Assembly: GCF_000142905.1 (NCBI RefSeq)
Contig: NW_013657643.1
Span: forward strand, 289,911-353,910
DNA length: 64,000 nucleotides
Origin: Thecamonas trahens ATCC 50062
Lineage: Eukaryota; Apusozoa; Apusomonadida; Apusomonadidae
Reading direction: 5' to 3'
Part shown: positions 30,144-39,294 of the stretch, one piece after another
How the letters are laid out: every line of letters starts with the position of its first letter
How positions within the stretch are numbered: the first letter of the stretch is position 1
Program-made: the position numbers and the translations under genes
The notes under the pieces: generated by a model
Told to the model about the DNA's origin: nothing
The model's input: the letters and a program-made list of their open reading frames with translations, nothing else
The model's database searches: none

Positions 30144-32436
30144 CTAGTCAAAGTCGAAGCGGACCTTGACCACGTAGCGGATTTTGACCTTATCTTCGGC
30201 GTAGACGATAAACTCGTTGTATAGCAGCTCCGAGTCGGTGTCGAGCTTGGCCGAGACGGGCTTGCCCACAGCGAGCGCGCCGTGGTCAGACGGAAAGTTG
30301 TGGGCAGGGTTGGGCACGGTCTTGCCCTCACCCATGGTCGAGTCGAGGCCCTCGGGCGGGCCTTCGAGGGCCTCGGCGGCGCGGGCGCGGTACGGCTTGC
30401 CGATGACAGCCTCGGCGAGGATGAGGTATCCGCACGGCGCATCCTTTGTGGCCCAGCAGTAGTTGGCGGCTTTGGAGACCATGTCGGCGAGGTACACGCC
30501 CTTGCCAAACATGTAGCCGGTGACCGGAGCCTCGGGCGGGGCGATGCGAAGGCCTTGCGAGAGGATGCCAGCCATGTTAGAAACGCGAGTGCCGTGCCAG
30601 AGCAGCTTGCGGTTGTCGACGCCCGACGCGGTGGTCGTGTCGAGCGTGTGGGCGGTGCGATCGACGGCGAGCACGTCCTCGACGTGCAGCTTGTACCGCG
30701 AGTGGGTCGGGGCGTGGGTGTTGGCGACGGCGTGCGAGACCATCTTGAAGGCCTCCGAGTCGGGCGCGCACGGGGTGATCGACGCGCCGAGCGCGGCGTA
30801 CTTGGAGTCGGCCGGGTGCTGCGGAAGGTGTGAGCCTGCTCCCGAGCTGGCGGCGGCTGCGGCGGCATCGGCGGCGTCGGCGGCGTCGTCCAGAGCCTCG
30901 ACCGACGCGCTCACTTCCAGGAGCGTGTCCATGACCTCAATCTTGGCCAGGAGCGTCTCCTTGGAGTCGATGACCGGAACGGCGCTGCGGCCAAAGTTGT
31001 GCGGGACGAGCGTGTAGAACCGGTTCGAGTAGTCGACGAGGCGGGCCCGCGAAGGCGCCGGCTTCACCAGCTCGCTCTCGATGAGCTTGAGAACAGCAAA
31101 GCCCTTGGAGAGGTGCTTGACCGTCAGCTGGCCGAGCGGCATCTTGTCGACGTCGATGCGCATGGCGAGGAGCGTCGACCGCAAGAGCGACGCGTCGAAG
31201 ATCTCGTCGACCATCGTACGGACCGGCGGAGGGAGTGTCGACGGTGCATACGCTGACTCGTCAACTGTGGTGTCCGACGCAGCGTCGTCGGTCATGGCCG
31301 ACGGCCCACCCGAGTCACCAGGGGCAGCGAGCGCGAGCGGGTAGTACTTGCCGCGCTTCTTGACAAACTCGGCAGCGCCCCACTCGTTACCGGTCTTGCC
31401 CTCGTACTTGTCGTGGAAGAGGTCGAGCGCGTCGGCCAGGTCCATCGGCCCGACAAGGTCCTTGGAGCCCATGCGGCGGGCGCCGACGCGGCCATACTTG
31501 TAAAACACGTACGCGTCGGTCCCAACCCGGATGAGCTGCAGCAAGTAGTATGAGTTGAGCCCGGCACCAATGTCGGTCATGTTGAGCATGACGTTGTACA
31601 CCGAGCTTGCCGAGGTGTGGATGACGCCCTCGTCGTCGAGACCCGAGTCTGGATCGACGGCGTTGGGCGCCACAGTCTCGACCCGCGGTGCCTCGGCCTC
31701 GCCGACCGCCCGCTTGCCGGCAAGTGGGTCGACAACCGCCGATGCCGACCTTCCGGCGAGGCCCTTGCGCCGCTTGGCCGACGGACCGAGCGCTGCCGCG
31801 GCATCGTCGGCTTCGCGCGCCCGCTTGAGCGCCGCCGGCGAGAGCAGCCGCGTTAGCGGCAGCGCCTTGCTCTTCACCAGCTTGCGCAGCGTCGGCGACG
31901 CGTCGAGCACTGTGCCAGACGACTCGTCGTCAAACGAGAACGCCGTCGGCGGCGCAGACGCCGGCAGCTTGCTCGCCACGTACACGCACCGCGACCACTC
32001 GGAGAGCCAGCCCGAGCACTGGTACGCGCCATCCTTGAACTGCAGCTTGGCCTCGGAACACTCGGGACATGGCGGCGGAACGCCAAATACAGCAACGTCC
32101 GCGAGATGAGCCACCACCTTGTCCTTACCGCCCGACTCGCGGTCGACACCATTGACCGCCAGCGCGTCGAGGAACGTCGCCTTGTCGTAGCTCGCCGCAA
32201 GCTCGTCGCGGACCGCCCACAGCGTCTTGTTCTGCTCCTTGAACGCCACGACCTGAGGATCGTCGTCGGCTCCGCCCTTGCCGCCACTACCTCCGCCTGC
32301 TGCGCCTTCCGCCTTTGCCGCGTGGTTCTTCAGCCGGTGGATGAGCGCGGCTTTGCGCCCAGCGGTCTTGAGCCCGGCGTCCTTGAGCCTCTCTTTGAGC
32401 ACGGCCACCGTGAGGCTCGCGAGATCTTCCGAGCCT

Positions 32437-32468
<32 letters not shown>

Positions 32469-33170
32469 ACCGGATGCAGCGGCCGCTGCAGCCGCAGCAT
32501 CCTTGGCCGCTCGCGAGCGGGTGGTTCGTTTCTTGGGCGAGCCTGCGTCGGCGTCGCTAGTCGAGCGCTTGCGCTTTGAATCGGTCTTGACCGCAGCCTT
32601 GTCCTTGGCGGCCTTGCCCTTGGCGGCCTTGCCCTTGGCGGCCTTGCCCTTGGCGGCCTTGCCCTTGGCGGCCTTGCCCTTGGCAGCCTTGCTCGCCTTG
32701 GCAGCAGCCTTGGCGTCAAGATCGGCGACGTGTTCAGCAAGAGCAGCGGTAAACTTTTCCTGATCGTCATAGCGAGCATCGGAAAAGCCGGCGACCTCAG
32801 CAACGTCGCGCAGCTTGTACGTCGTAGCCCGCATCCGCATCTGCTTGTTGAACAAGCACGGGACGGCGTGGAACCAGTGGGTCATGTCGCCATCGTACTG
32901 CGACATCCGGATCACACATCACGTGGCATGGAAGGAGAGAGGTGGAGGGAGCCGGTGGAGGCTAGGTGAGTCGATGATCAAGAGGGAGGGAGGGAGGGAG
33001 GGAGGGAGGGAGGAGGGGAAGGGAGGGCGTACAAAGGGTGACGGGAAGGTCCGGCCAATGCGGAAGGCACCCTCGGCGATGGCCTTGCCGCAGCCCTTGC
33101 ACTTGGCGCGCGAGCTAGGAGCGTAGCCGACTGAGAAGCGGATGGAGGAGACCTTCTCTTCCGAAGACAT
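30144..33170 (-). CDS. Poly(ADP-ribose) polymerase: zinc finger-SAP-PADR1-WGR-catalytic
   Basis: Two exons, 33033-33170 and 30144-32897, give 963 residues. The intron splits the N-terminal PARP-type zinc finger: exon 1 supplies CKGC and exon 2 supplies HWFHAVPC. Then follow a (KAAKG)n linker, a SAP domain (about residues 203-238), a PADR1/zinc-3 module with CPEC...C...C (about 256-355), a WGR domain (about 480-595), the helical regulatory domain and the ADP-ribosyltransferase domain (about 780-963). The H-Y-E triad is visible in LLWHGTR, GKGVYLADMVSKAANYC and LLYNEF, so the enzyme should be active. It would bind DNA breaks and poly-ADP-ribosylate chromatin proteins in the nucleus. Only one zinc finger and no BRCT domain are seen, unlike animal PARP1. 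The SAP module recalls plant-type PARPs. Confidence 0.93.
32610..32700. repeat. 15-bp coding tandem repeat in PARP linker
   Basis: About six near-identical 15-base units encode the Lys/Ala/Gly repeat between the zinc finger and the SAP domain. The repeat keeps the frame, so length changes would be tolerated. Confidence 0.85.
32898..33032 (-). other. Spliceosomal intron in PARP gene
   Basis: 135 nt, donor GTACGC, acceptor TCGCAG. It contains a (CCCT)n pyrimidine array on the coding strand. Splicing restores the zinc finger. Confidence 0.9.
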
Positions 33171-33885
33171 GGCGAGTGTGCAGAGCGGAGAGCGGTGGGG
33201 GTGGAGGGTGGAGGGGGGGTGGGGCTAGCGACAGCCGCCTGGTGAAGTCGCTGCGAGTGATATCAGCCGGTGACAGCCGTGACAGCAGCCGGAGGAAGGG
33301 AGATGGGATCGGATGAGGAGGGCGGAAGGGAGGGAGGGAGGGAGGGGGGGGCAGGGAGCGGAGGGAGGAAGGAAGTCGAGCTGATGTAGTGGTGGCGTGG
33401 TAGCGCGGTGACGTGGTGGTGTGGTGGAGATGATAGTGACGATGATGCTATGATGACGATCACGATGGCATGACTCCAGGAGGCAGGCAGGTTGTGGTGA
33501 CGATCATGGTGCCATCAGGCATGATCATGGGCCCATGGGCCACAGTTTGCGATGCCAGCTAGCTGCGGGGGGGCAATCGGTGAGAGGGGACAGCACAGCG
33601 CACCGGACAGTCCGCTGGTCATCCGTTCGTCGTCAGCTCCGTTTCTTCATTTCTTCGGCCAACGCCTGCCACCGGACACCGGACTCTCTCAAGTTTTTCG
33701 AGCAGGTAGGTTTTGAGCAGAGTGTGGGAAGTGGGGGGAGGGGGAGGGGGGCACACCGGTGGGCAGGCTAGCGAGGGGTTCTGGGACGGAACGGGAGAGG
33801 GGGGGGGGGGGGGTGAGATTGGAGACTGACGGAGCAAGGGGCGTTTACTTGGCATGGGTAGGGCGAGGAGGCGGCTTGGGAGGGC
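33171..33885. other. Divergent promoter region between PARP and PHD genes
   Basis: It contains G-rich tracts near the PARP start, (GGGA)n runs (about 33325-33350), ATGATG/ACGATG-rich sequence (33430-33530) and a G-run at about 33797-33812 close to the PHD gene. No coding frame is convincing. A GTAGG-type donor-like sequence at about 33704 might mark a 5' UTR intron of the PHD gene, but this is unproven. Confidence 0.45.
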
Positions 33886-36063
33886 ATGCCGCGGTCGTCT
33901 GTGTCGAGGTCGCTGTCGTCGTCGCTCGGTGCGCTGAGCCCGTTGCGGCCCGGGCGCGGCAGCGAGGAGAATGGGCTGCGTGTAGACGTGTCACCGGTGC
34001 GTGTGCAGCGGCGGCGCGGTGGAGGAGGTGGTGAAGGTGGCGGCGATCGGGATCGTGAGCGGCGACGGCGGGTAGCGTCGCGCAAGTCTGGCGAGTTTCT
34101 GCGCGCACGATCGATTGTGCGGAGTGCGGTGGAGGCTCTGGAAGACACGCACGATGAGGCGTGCGATGTGTGCGCGGATGGCGGCGATCTGCTTTGCTGC
34201 GACTCGTGCACGCGGGTGTACCACCTAGAGTGCCTAGGCATGCGCGAGAAGGACATTCCGCGCGGCAAGTGGGAGTGCGCCTACTGCACGTCGGCCGAAG
34301 AGGTGCGGATCCATGTGGTGCGGCTGTTTATGGGCGGGAAGGAGATTGACCCGAAGCGCCCGATTGGGCTGCCGCGGCCAAAGCTGCAGACGGAGACGCG
34401 GTCGCGGAAGCGGAAGCTCGGCTCGCCCGAGGTCGACAGCGTGGCGACGCCGGGCGCCGGTGTTGGGACGCCCAAGAGAAGACGAGGCCTTGGCTCGCCG
34501 GGACCGGTCTTTCTTCGCACGCCGCCACCGCAGACGGAGGAGGCCTTGGCGGCGGCGTCTCGGCGGGCGCGCGAGTGGGCGTCGGAGGTCCGAGGGAGCC
34601 GCCGTCTGTCGGACCTCCCCATGGGCTTTATCCACTCACAGTACCTGCAACGGTCGGTGCTCTCGGCGCTGGGCCTGGAGCCGTCGCCGCCGCGAGGGGC
34701 CAAGGCCGATGTGGTGAGCGAGGAGGAGCAGCTGGCACTAGCAGTTGCTGCGGCCGAAGCGAACAAAAGCCCGAGCCGCGGGCCGAGCAGCTCGCCGCGG
34801 CGGGCGTCGGCGCGGCTGCTGACTCAGGAGCGGACGTGGGCGGCGTGCGGGTCGTGGAAGCGGGCCATGGACCGATACCAGGCGCGGGTGGCGGCGCAGG
34901 GCGAAGGCGCGCTTGTCACACCGCTTGTTTTTGAGCTCTCAGAGTACTCATCGAGCGACGGCGAGAGCGGCGAGAACGGCGGCGGCGGCAGCGGCAGCGG
35001 GCCCAGTGATAGCGGGGCGGCGTCGGCGTCGTCGTCCGAGGACCTGTCGGACGCGCGGTTTGCCGAGTTTGGGCGGAACTTTGGCATGTCGCCCGAAGCT
35101 GCGTCGCGGCACCGAGTTCTGCTCAAGGCTGCCGAGAAGGAGCGGGTGCGGATCCACCGGATCGAGAAGCAGCGGCTGCAGCAGAAGCAGCGGAAGGAGA
35201 AGGCGGCCATGGACCGGTCGCCAATCCTTAAGTTTTGGCGGCGAACGCTCGACGCGCCGTGGGAAGTCCGCCGCAAGCCGGTTTTCCGACCCAAGACGCC
35301 CAAGCAAAAGATCATGGAGATGCCGCCGCGGTTCTGGCTCACGCACCCGTTCTCGCCGTTGTACTACTCGGACCTCTCTATTTCGCCGCGGACCACCAAT
35401 GGGGTGTATGTGCCGTCGTCGCCCCGCTCGCCGCTGTCGGCGGGGGCAGCGTCGCCTAGAACTGTGGTCCGCTTCCCACCAGCAGCCTCACCATCGCCCA
35501 AGTGGTCCGGCCGCGGCAAGCACCCGGATCGGGTCATCTCGGCCTCAATCCTCGCCTGGAAACACGAGGCCGAGCGCCGCGAGGCCGCCGAAGAGGCTGC
35601 CGCCGAAAAGGCTGCTGCCGAGAAAGCCGCCGCAGAAGAGGCCAAGGCAAAGGCCAAAGCCAAGGCCGCCACTGAAAAGGCCAAGGTTAAGGCCAAGGCC
35701 AAGGCCAAAGCAAGTCCCAAGGCCAACAAGGCTAGCAAGACCAAGACTCCGGCAAAGGCCAAGACTAAGCCCAAGCCAAAGGCCAAGGCCAAGGCCAAGA
35801 CTCCGGCAAAGGCCAAGACTCCGGCAAAGGCCAAGACTCCGGCAAAGGCCAAGGCAAGCTCTGGGAATGGCCGCAGTCGCGGCCGTGGGCGTGGATCGGC
35901 CAAAGGCGGCAGCAGTGGTCTCGCCCGCGGAGGCAAGGCCTCGAGCAAGAAGAAGCCGGCTTCACCGGCCAAGCAGTACGGTGGCATCAAGAAGCCCACC
36001 CCGCGCAAGTCGACAGGACGGGTGCCAGCTCGATCACGGGCACCCCCACTCAAGTATCGGTAA
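33886..36063 (+). CDS. PHD-finger protein with histone-H1-like C-terminal tail
   Basis: A 725-residue nuclear-type protein. A basic, Arg/Gly-rich N-terminus leads to a canonical C4HC3 PHD finger (CDVCADGGDLLCCDSC...YHLECLG...WECAYC, about 34165-34290). A Ser/Pro-rich middle region with acidic patches follows. A coiled segment comes next (KEKERVRIHRIEKQRLQQKQR, about 35130-35200). Near 35220-35400 is a more conserved-looking W/P-rich block (PRFWLTHPFSPLYYSD). The last 170 residues are Lys/Ala/Pro repeats (AKAKAKTPAK type) like histone H1 tails. The PHD finger suggests reading of histone H3 tails; the tail suggests DNA or linker binding. No catalytic domain is seen. The start is the first Met after a G-tract; an upstream exon cannot be excluded. 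Confidence 0.78.
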   Translation: MPRSSVSRSLSSSLGALSPLRPGRGSEENGLRVDVSPVRVQRRRGGGGGEGGGDRDRERRRRVASRKSGEFLRARSIVRSAVEALEDTHDEACDVCADGGDLLCCDSCTRVYHLECLGMREKDIPRGKWECAYCTSAEEVRIHVVRLFMGGKEIDPKRPIGLPRPKLQTETRSRKRKLGSPEVDSVATPGAGVGTPKRRRGLGSPGPVFLRTPPPQTEEALAAASRRAREWASEVRGSRRLSDLPMGFIHSQYLQRSVLSALGLEPSPPRGAKADVVSEEEQLALAVAAAEANKSPSRGPSSSPRRASARLLTQERTWAACGSWKRAMDRYQARVAAQGEGALVTPLVFELSEYSSSDGESGENGGGGSGSGPSDSGAASASSSEDLSDARFAEFGRNFGMSPEAASRHRVLLKAAEKERVRIHRIEKQRLQQKQRKEKAAMDRSPILKFWRRTLDAPWEVRRKPVFRPKTPKQKIMEMPPRFWLTHPFSPLYYSDLSISPRTTNGVYVPSSPRSPLSAGAASPRTVVRFPPAASPSPKWSGRGKHPDRVISASILAWKHEAERREAAEEAAAEKAAAEKAAAEEAKAKAKAKAATEKAKVKAKAKAKASPKANKASKTKTPAKAKTKPKPKAKAKAKTPAKAKTPAKAKTPAKAKASSGNGRSRGRGRGSAKGGSSGLARGGKASSKKKPASPAKQYGGIKKPTPRKSTGRVPARSRAPPLKYR
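35800..35860 (+). repeat. 18-bp coding tandem repeat in PHD protein tail
   Basis: About three to four copies of an 18-base unit encode AKTPAK in the H1-like tail, within a longer region of degenerate AAG-GCC codon repeats starting near 35640. Confidence 0.85.
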
Positions 36064-36200
36064 TATGACTTCTGCCTTGGGCAACAGCGACAGCCACCGC
36101 CACCGCCAACCGTGTAGCCACCCAGCCACCGCCACCGACCTCAGCCACGGGCGCCGGCCACTGGCGCCGGCAAGTGGCCACACGTCACGCACCAACCACC

Positions 36201-36983
36201 ATGGACAACTCCATTACGCAGATGCTGCGTGCAGCAGAGCACGAGGCCGAGGAGATTATTGCAGCAGCCAAGGCGGGTACGTATCTGGAGCAGGAGAGGA
36301 AGAGGGAGGGCGGGGAGGGGGGCGGGGGCGGGGGGCGGGGGGGGGGGGGTGACGACCGTCGGCGATGGGCAGCGTGTGACCTGGGGGTGTGGGCAGTTCT
36401 TTTTTGTGGGCCGCAGCAAGGAGGGGGTGAGGGGCATGGTGCGGTGCACGGTATGAGGGCAGGGGAGTGGAGAAGGAGAGGGAGGGAGGGAGGGGGAGGG
36501 GAGAAGGGAGGGAAAGGAATGAGGGGGGGGGGGGGGGTTGAGGGGGGAGGGAGGGGGGGAGGGTGGCAGGCGACTGATACTCATGGCGAGGTCGGGCGGC
36601 GGACGTCGGACGGACGGACGGATGGACGGACGGACGGACGAATGGATGGATGGACGTATGGACAAACACACTGCTGGGCAACAGCACGGAACGCCAAGCT
36701 CCGGCGTGCGGCCGACGAGGCTGCAGCCGAGGCAGACGCGATCCGGAAGCGCAAGCAGGCTGAGCTTGACAACTACCAGTCTCTGCATGCGGACGAGGTG
36801 GCGCAGGAGGAGCAGGCGGCGGCAGCGCGCCAGGCTGAGGAGACTGCGCGGATCCAGGCGGCGGTGGCCGACCGGGCGGATGTGGTCATCGACATGCTGC
36901 TCGACGCCGTGGTCGAGGTCAAGACGGACGTGCACAAGAACGTGGCGCTGGCGCACGCGCGGGCGGATGCACTCAAGAACTAA
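36201..36983 (+). CDS. V-type proton ATPase subunit G, two exons
   Basis: Exon 1 is 36201-36276 and exon 2 is 36685-36983, giving 124 residues, close to the usual 115-120. The joined protein has the family pattern: MDNSITQMLRAAEHEAEEII, then ARNAKLRRAADEA across the junction, then a long Ala/Glu/Lys coiled coil. Subunit G pairs with subunit E as a peripheral stalk of the vacuolar proton pump. The intron is a multiple of three and has no in-frame stop, so a reader could mistake the whole stretch for one exon. The inserted peptide would be Gly/Arg junk, so splicing is favoured. I start at 36201 because subunit G begins just before this helix. Confidence 0.9.
   Translation: MDNSITQMLRAAEHEAEEIIAAAKAGTYLEQERKREGGEGGGGGGRGGGGDDRRRWAACDLGVWAVLFCGPQQGGGEGHGAVHGMRAGEWRRRGREGGGGEKGGKGMRGGGGVEGGGRGGGWQATDTHGEVGRRTSDGRTDGRTDGRMDGWTYGQTHCWATARNAKLRRAADEAAAEADAIRKRKQAELDNYQSLHADEVAQEEQAAAARQAEETARIQAAVADRADVVIDMLLDAVVEVKTDVHKNVALAHARADALKN
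36277..36684 (+). other. Spliceosomal intron in V-ATPase G gene, with tetranucleotide repeats
   Basis: 408 nt, donor GTACGT, acceptor AACAG. It holds several G-runs and a (GGAC/GGAT)n array (about 36603-36660). Confidence 0.9.
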
Positions 36984-37018
36984 TGAACTCGGTGTAGCAC
37001 CAGCTGGCTGAAGCGGAT

Positions 37019-38689
37019 TTACTGCTGCGGCTCGTAGCGGACAAACGAGGAGAGGTCGGTGTAGGAGACCGACTGGGCGCGGGTAGCGGCCTGGAGGTCA
37101 AAGGGCGCGTAGACGAGCTGGTGGTGCTCGCCAAGGAGACGGTCCTTGGCGTCCGAGGCGTAGATCTTGGTCACCGAGGAGTACATGCCCTTGACGACGT
37201 CGCCGTCGTCGACGGCGTAGCCGATCTTGACAAGATCGTCCACAGCGTCGCGGGTGACGGTGGCGGTGATGGTGACAAGCTCGCCGGAGCCGTCGGGCTT
37301 CTCGAGCGAGGTCTCGAGGAAGAAGGCGTCGATGCCAGACTCGTCCATGGTGGCGAGGCAAGCGTGCTTGACCGGGCGCAGGTGGAAGGCGAGGTTGGCG
37401 GTGCGCGAGACAATCTCGGGCGCGCTGCCGTCTTCCTCGGCCATGATAGCCTCACCAATGTTGATGGGCTTCGGCTCCTCACCGCGGGCGATGGCGTCGA
37501 CGTCGGCCTGGGTGTGGAGGGTGTAAAAGTAGACGGCGTTGACCGAGTGGAGGTAGGCCGAGGTCGAGGTCGGCGGGATCTGGGCCTGGGCGCGGACCTC
37601 GGCGAGGGCGGCGGTGCCGGCGTCGGTCTGGCCCATGTCGACGAGCATGCACGCGTGATGGTTGGCGACAGCGTTGTAGATGGGCGACGAGTGCGGCATG
37701 CCCTCAGCGTCGAGGGCGGCGAGAATGTCGGCGTAGACAAGCTCAGCGTCGTCGAAGCGGCCAAGGAGGCGGTAGACGGAGGCGAGGGTGCAGATGCCGT
37801 GAATGGTGAAGAGCGTGGTCTTGCCGATGTGCTCCGAGCCGACGGCAATGACCTCGGTGAGGAGCTCGACGGCCGGCTCGAGGTTGTTCGTCGCCTTGTG
37901 GATCTTGGCAATGAGGAACTTAGCCGACGCAATCTGGATGTGCTTCTCGGCAGAGGCCTCAGCGGTGTCCTCGGCGGCAGCCTCAAAGACCTTGAGCGCG
38001 CGGAAGGCAAACTTCTCGGCCATCGGATACTGCCGCAGGTCGATGAGCGTGTTGGCCATGGAGATGAGGACCTGGACGGCCGCCGGCGAGTCCTCGCCCA
38101 TGGCGTGGCACCGAATCTCGTACGACTTTTGCTGCATGGCCAGCGCCTTCTCGTCCTCCTTGGTTGTCGAGTACAGCGTGGCCAGCTGCTGGAACGGGCG
38201 GTCGGCGAGGATGTGGTTCGGGCCAAGCATAGCTCCAATCATCTCCAGCGACGAGACAAGGCACTGCTCCGCATCGCTGAACGCGCGCAGCTGGATCAGC
38301 TTCTCGCCCGTCGAGATGAGCGAAAGCATCTGCTGCAGCTGCTGCCGCTCCGCCATCGACATGCCCTGTGTGTTGAGCATGATCCGCCCGTCAGGCTGGA
38401 CCTGCAGCGCTGCGCCACCGGACGCCGAGCCAGCCTCGCCACTGGCAGCAGCAGCAGCAGCAGCGGGCGCCGCAGCAGGTGCCGGAGCAACAGCATCAGC
38501 AGCAGCACCAGCAGCACCAGCAGTCGCGGGCGCAGGCGCATCGCTTGCCTCCTTCTTCCCCTTGGCCACCGCAGCGTTGTACCGCGCGCGCGCACGCCAA
38601 TACTCAAAGTACATCCAGCCGGCGACGGCAGCCGAGAGGCCGGCCTTGACCTGCCATGGCCACTTGAACGGGTTGAGCGCGGACGACAT
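37019..38689 (-). CDS. Membrane-anchored TPR protein (kinesin-light-chain-like repeats)
   Basis: A 556-residue protein from the Met at 38689. A hydrophobic helix near the N-terminus (VKAGLSAAVAGWMYFEYW) suggests a membrane anchor facing the cytosol. An Ala/Pro-rich linker follows, then at least six TPR-type helical pairs (about residues 110-400), of the longer kinesin-light-chain/TTC19 style (e.g. HILADRPFQQLATLYSTTKED). The C-terminal 150 residues form a predicted beta-rich domain (FFLETSLEKPDGSGELVTITATV) that I do not recognise. No catalytic motifs are seen. Mitochondrial outer-membrane location is possible but not shown. It is convergent with V-ATPase G, 35 bases between stops. The upstream extension of the frame crosses an AT-rich island and is rejected. 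Confidence 0.75.
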   Translation of the reverse strand: MSSALNPFKWPWQVKAGLSAAVAGWMYFEYWRARARYNAAVAKGKKEASDAPAPATAGAAGAAADAVAPAPAAAPAAAAAAASGEAGSASGGAALQVQPDGRIMLNTQGMSMAERQQLQQMLSLISTGEKLIQLRAFSDAEQCLVSSLEMIGAMLGPNHILADRPFQQLATLYSTTKEDEKALAMQQKSYEIRCHAMGEDSPAAVQVLISMANTLIDLRQYPMAEKFAFRALKVFEAAAEDTAEASAEKHIQIASAKFLIAKIHKATNNLEPAVELLTEVIAVGSEHIGKTTLFTIHGICTLASVYRLLGRFDDAELVYADILAALDAEGMPHSSPIYNAVANHHACMLVDMGQTDAGTAALAEVRAQAQIPPTSTSAYLHSVNAVYFYTLHTQADVDAIARGEEPKPINIGEAIMAEEDGSAPEIVSRTANLAFHLRPVKHACLATMDESGIDAFFLETSLEKPDGSGELVTITATVTRDAVDDLVKIGYAVDDGDVVKGMYSSVTKIYASDAKDRLLGEHHQLVYAPFDLQAATRAQSVSYTDLSSFVRYEPQQ

Positions 38690-39294
38690 ACGTTTGGTGG
38701 TCGGCAGAGGGGTGGTTGTTGCCGGCCGGGGGATGGATGGCGATGGAGATTCTGTCGCGTCATGCGTAGCTGGCGGGCTTGGGACTGGGCGAGCTGGTTT
38801 TTCGGCTCTCAGCGTCGGATGCGGGGCGTGATGCGAGCACCAAGGACATGGCAAGGTAGTTTGGGATGTGAGCTTGATGGGACGCACGTTATATGTACGT
38901 GACAAGGCGCGTAGCGGTAGAGCGAGGGGAGGAGAGAGCTTGTCGAGGAAAATCGGGCATGCACGTAAAACAGCATTTAAGCTATAAATATATATATATG
39001 TGCGATTGTAAAAATATGATTGTATGTAGTGTATGTCATATTTTGTATAATGTACAATTATGACGTGTAATATATATATAATGAATATATTTAGTGTTTT
39101 GGGACTCGATTTGCACTCTTTTTGTTGTTTGCAGTTTGCTTTCAACCCCAGCCTGAAACTCCCAATGCGGGCTTGGGCTCGAGCACGGGCTCGGGCCCAC
39201 CAGGCACCACCACAGACCACCACCAGCGCCCGCCCATCGTGGCCGCTTTATCGGAAGGATGCACCCACTCTGGGCTCACATCACCTACGTTTGC
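38690..39294. other. Intergenic region with AT-rich island
   Basis: The gap upstream of the TPR gene contains a strikingly AT-rich block at about 38970-39110, with several TATATATA runs. It is alone of its kind in otherwise GC-rich DNA. No gene is seen in it. Confidence 0.7.

Noticed and set aside
33526-33537. 12-bp palindrome CATGGGCCCATG in the PARP/PHD divergent region
   Set aside because: Short palindromes of this size are expected by chance in repetitive ATG-rich sequence; no second copy was seen.
36174-36200. Upstream Met for V-ATPase subunit G
   Set aside because: It would add nine residues (MATRHAPTT) before the conserved start; family members begin close to the helix that starts at 36201.
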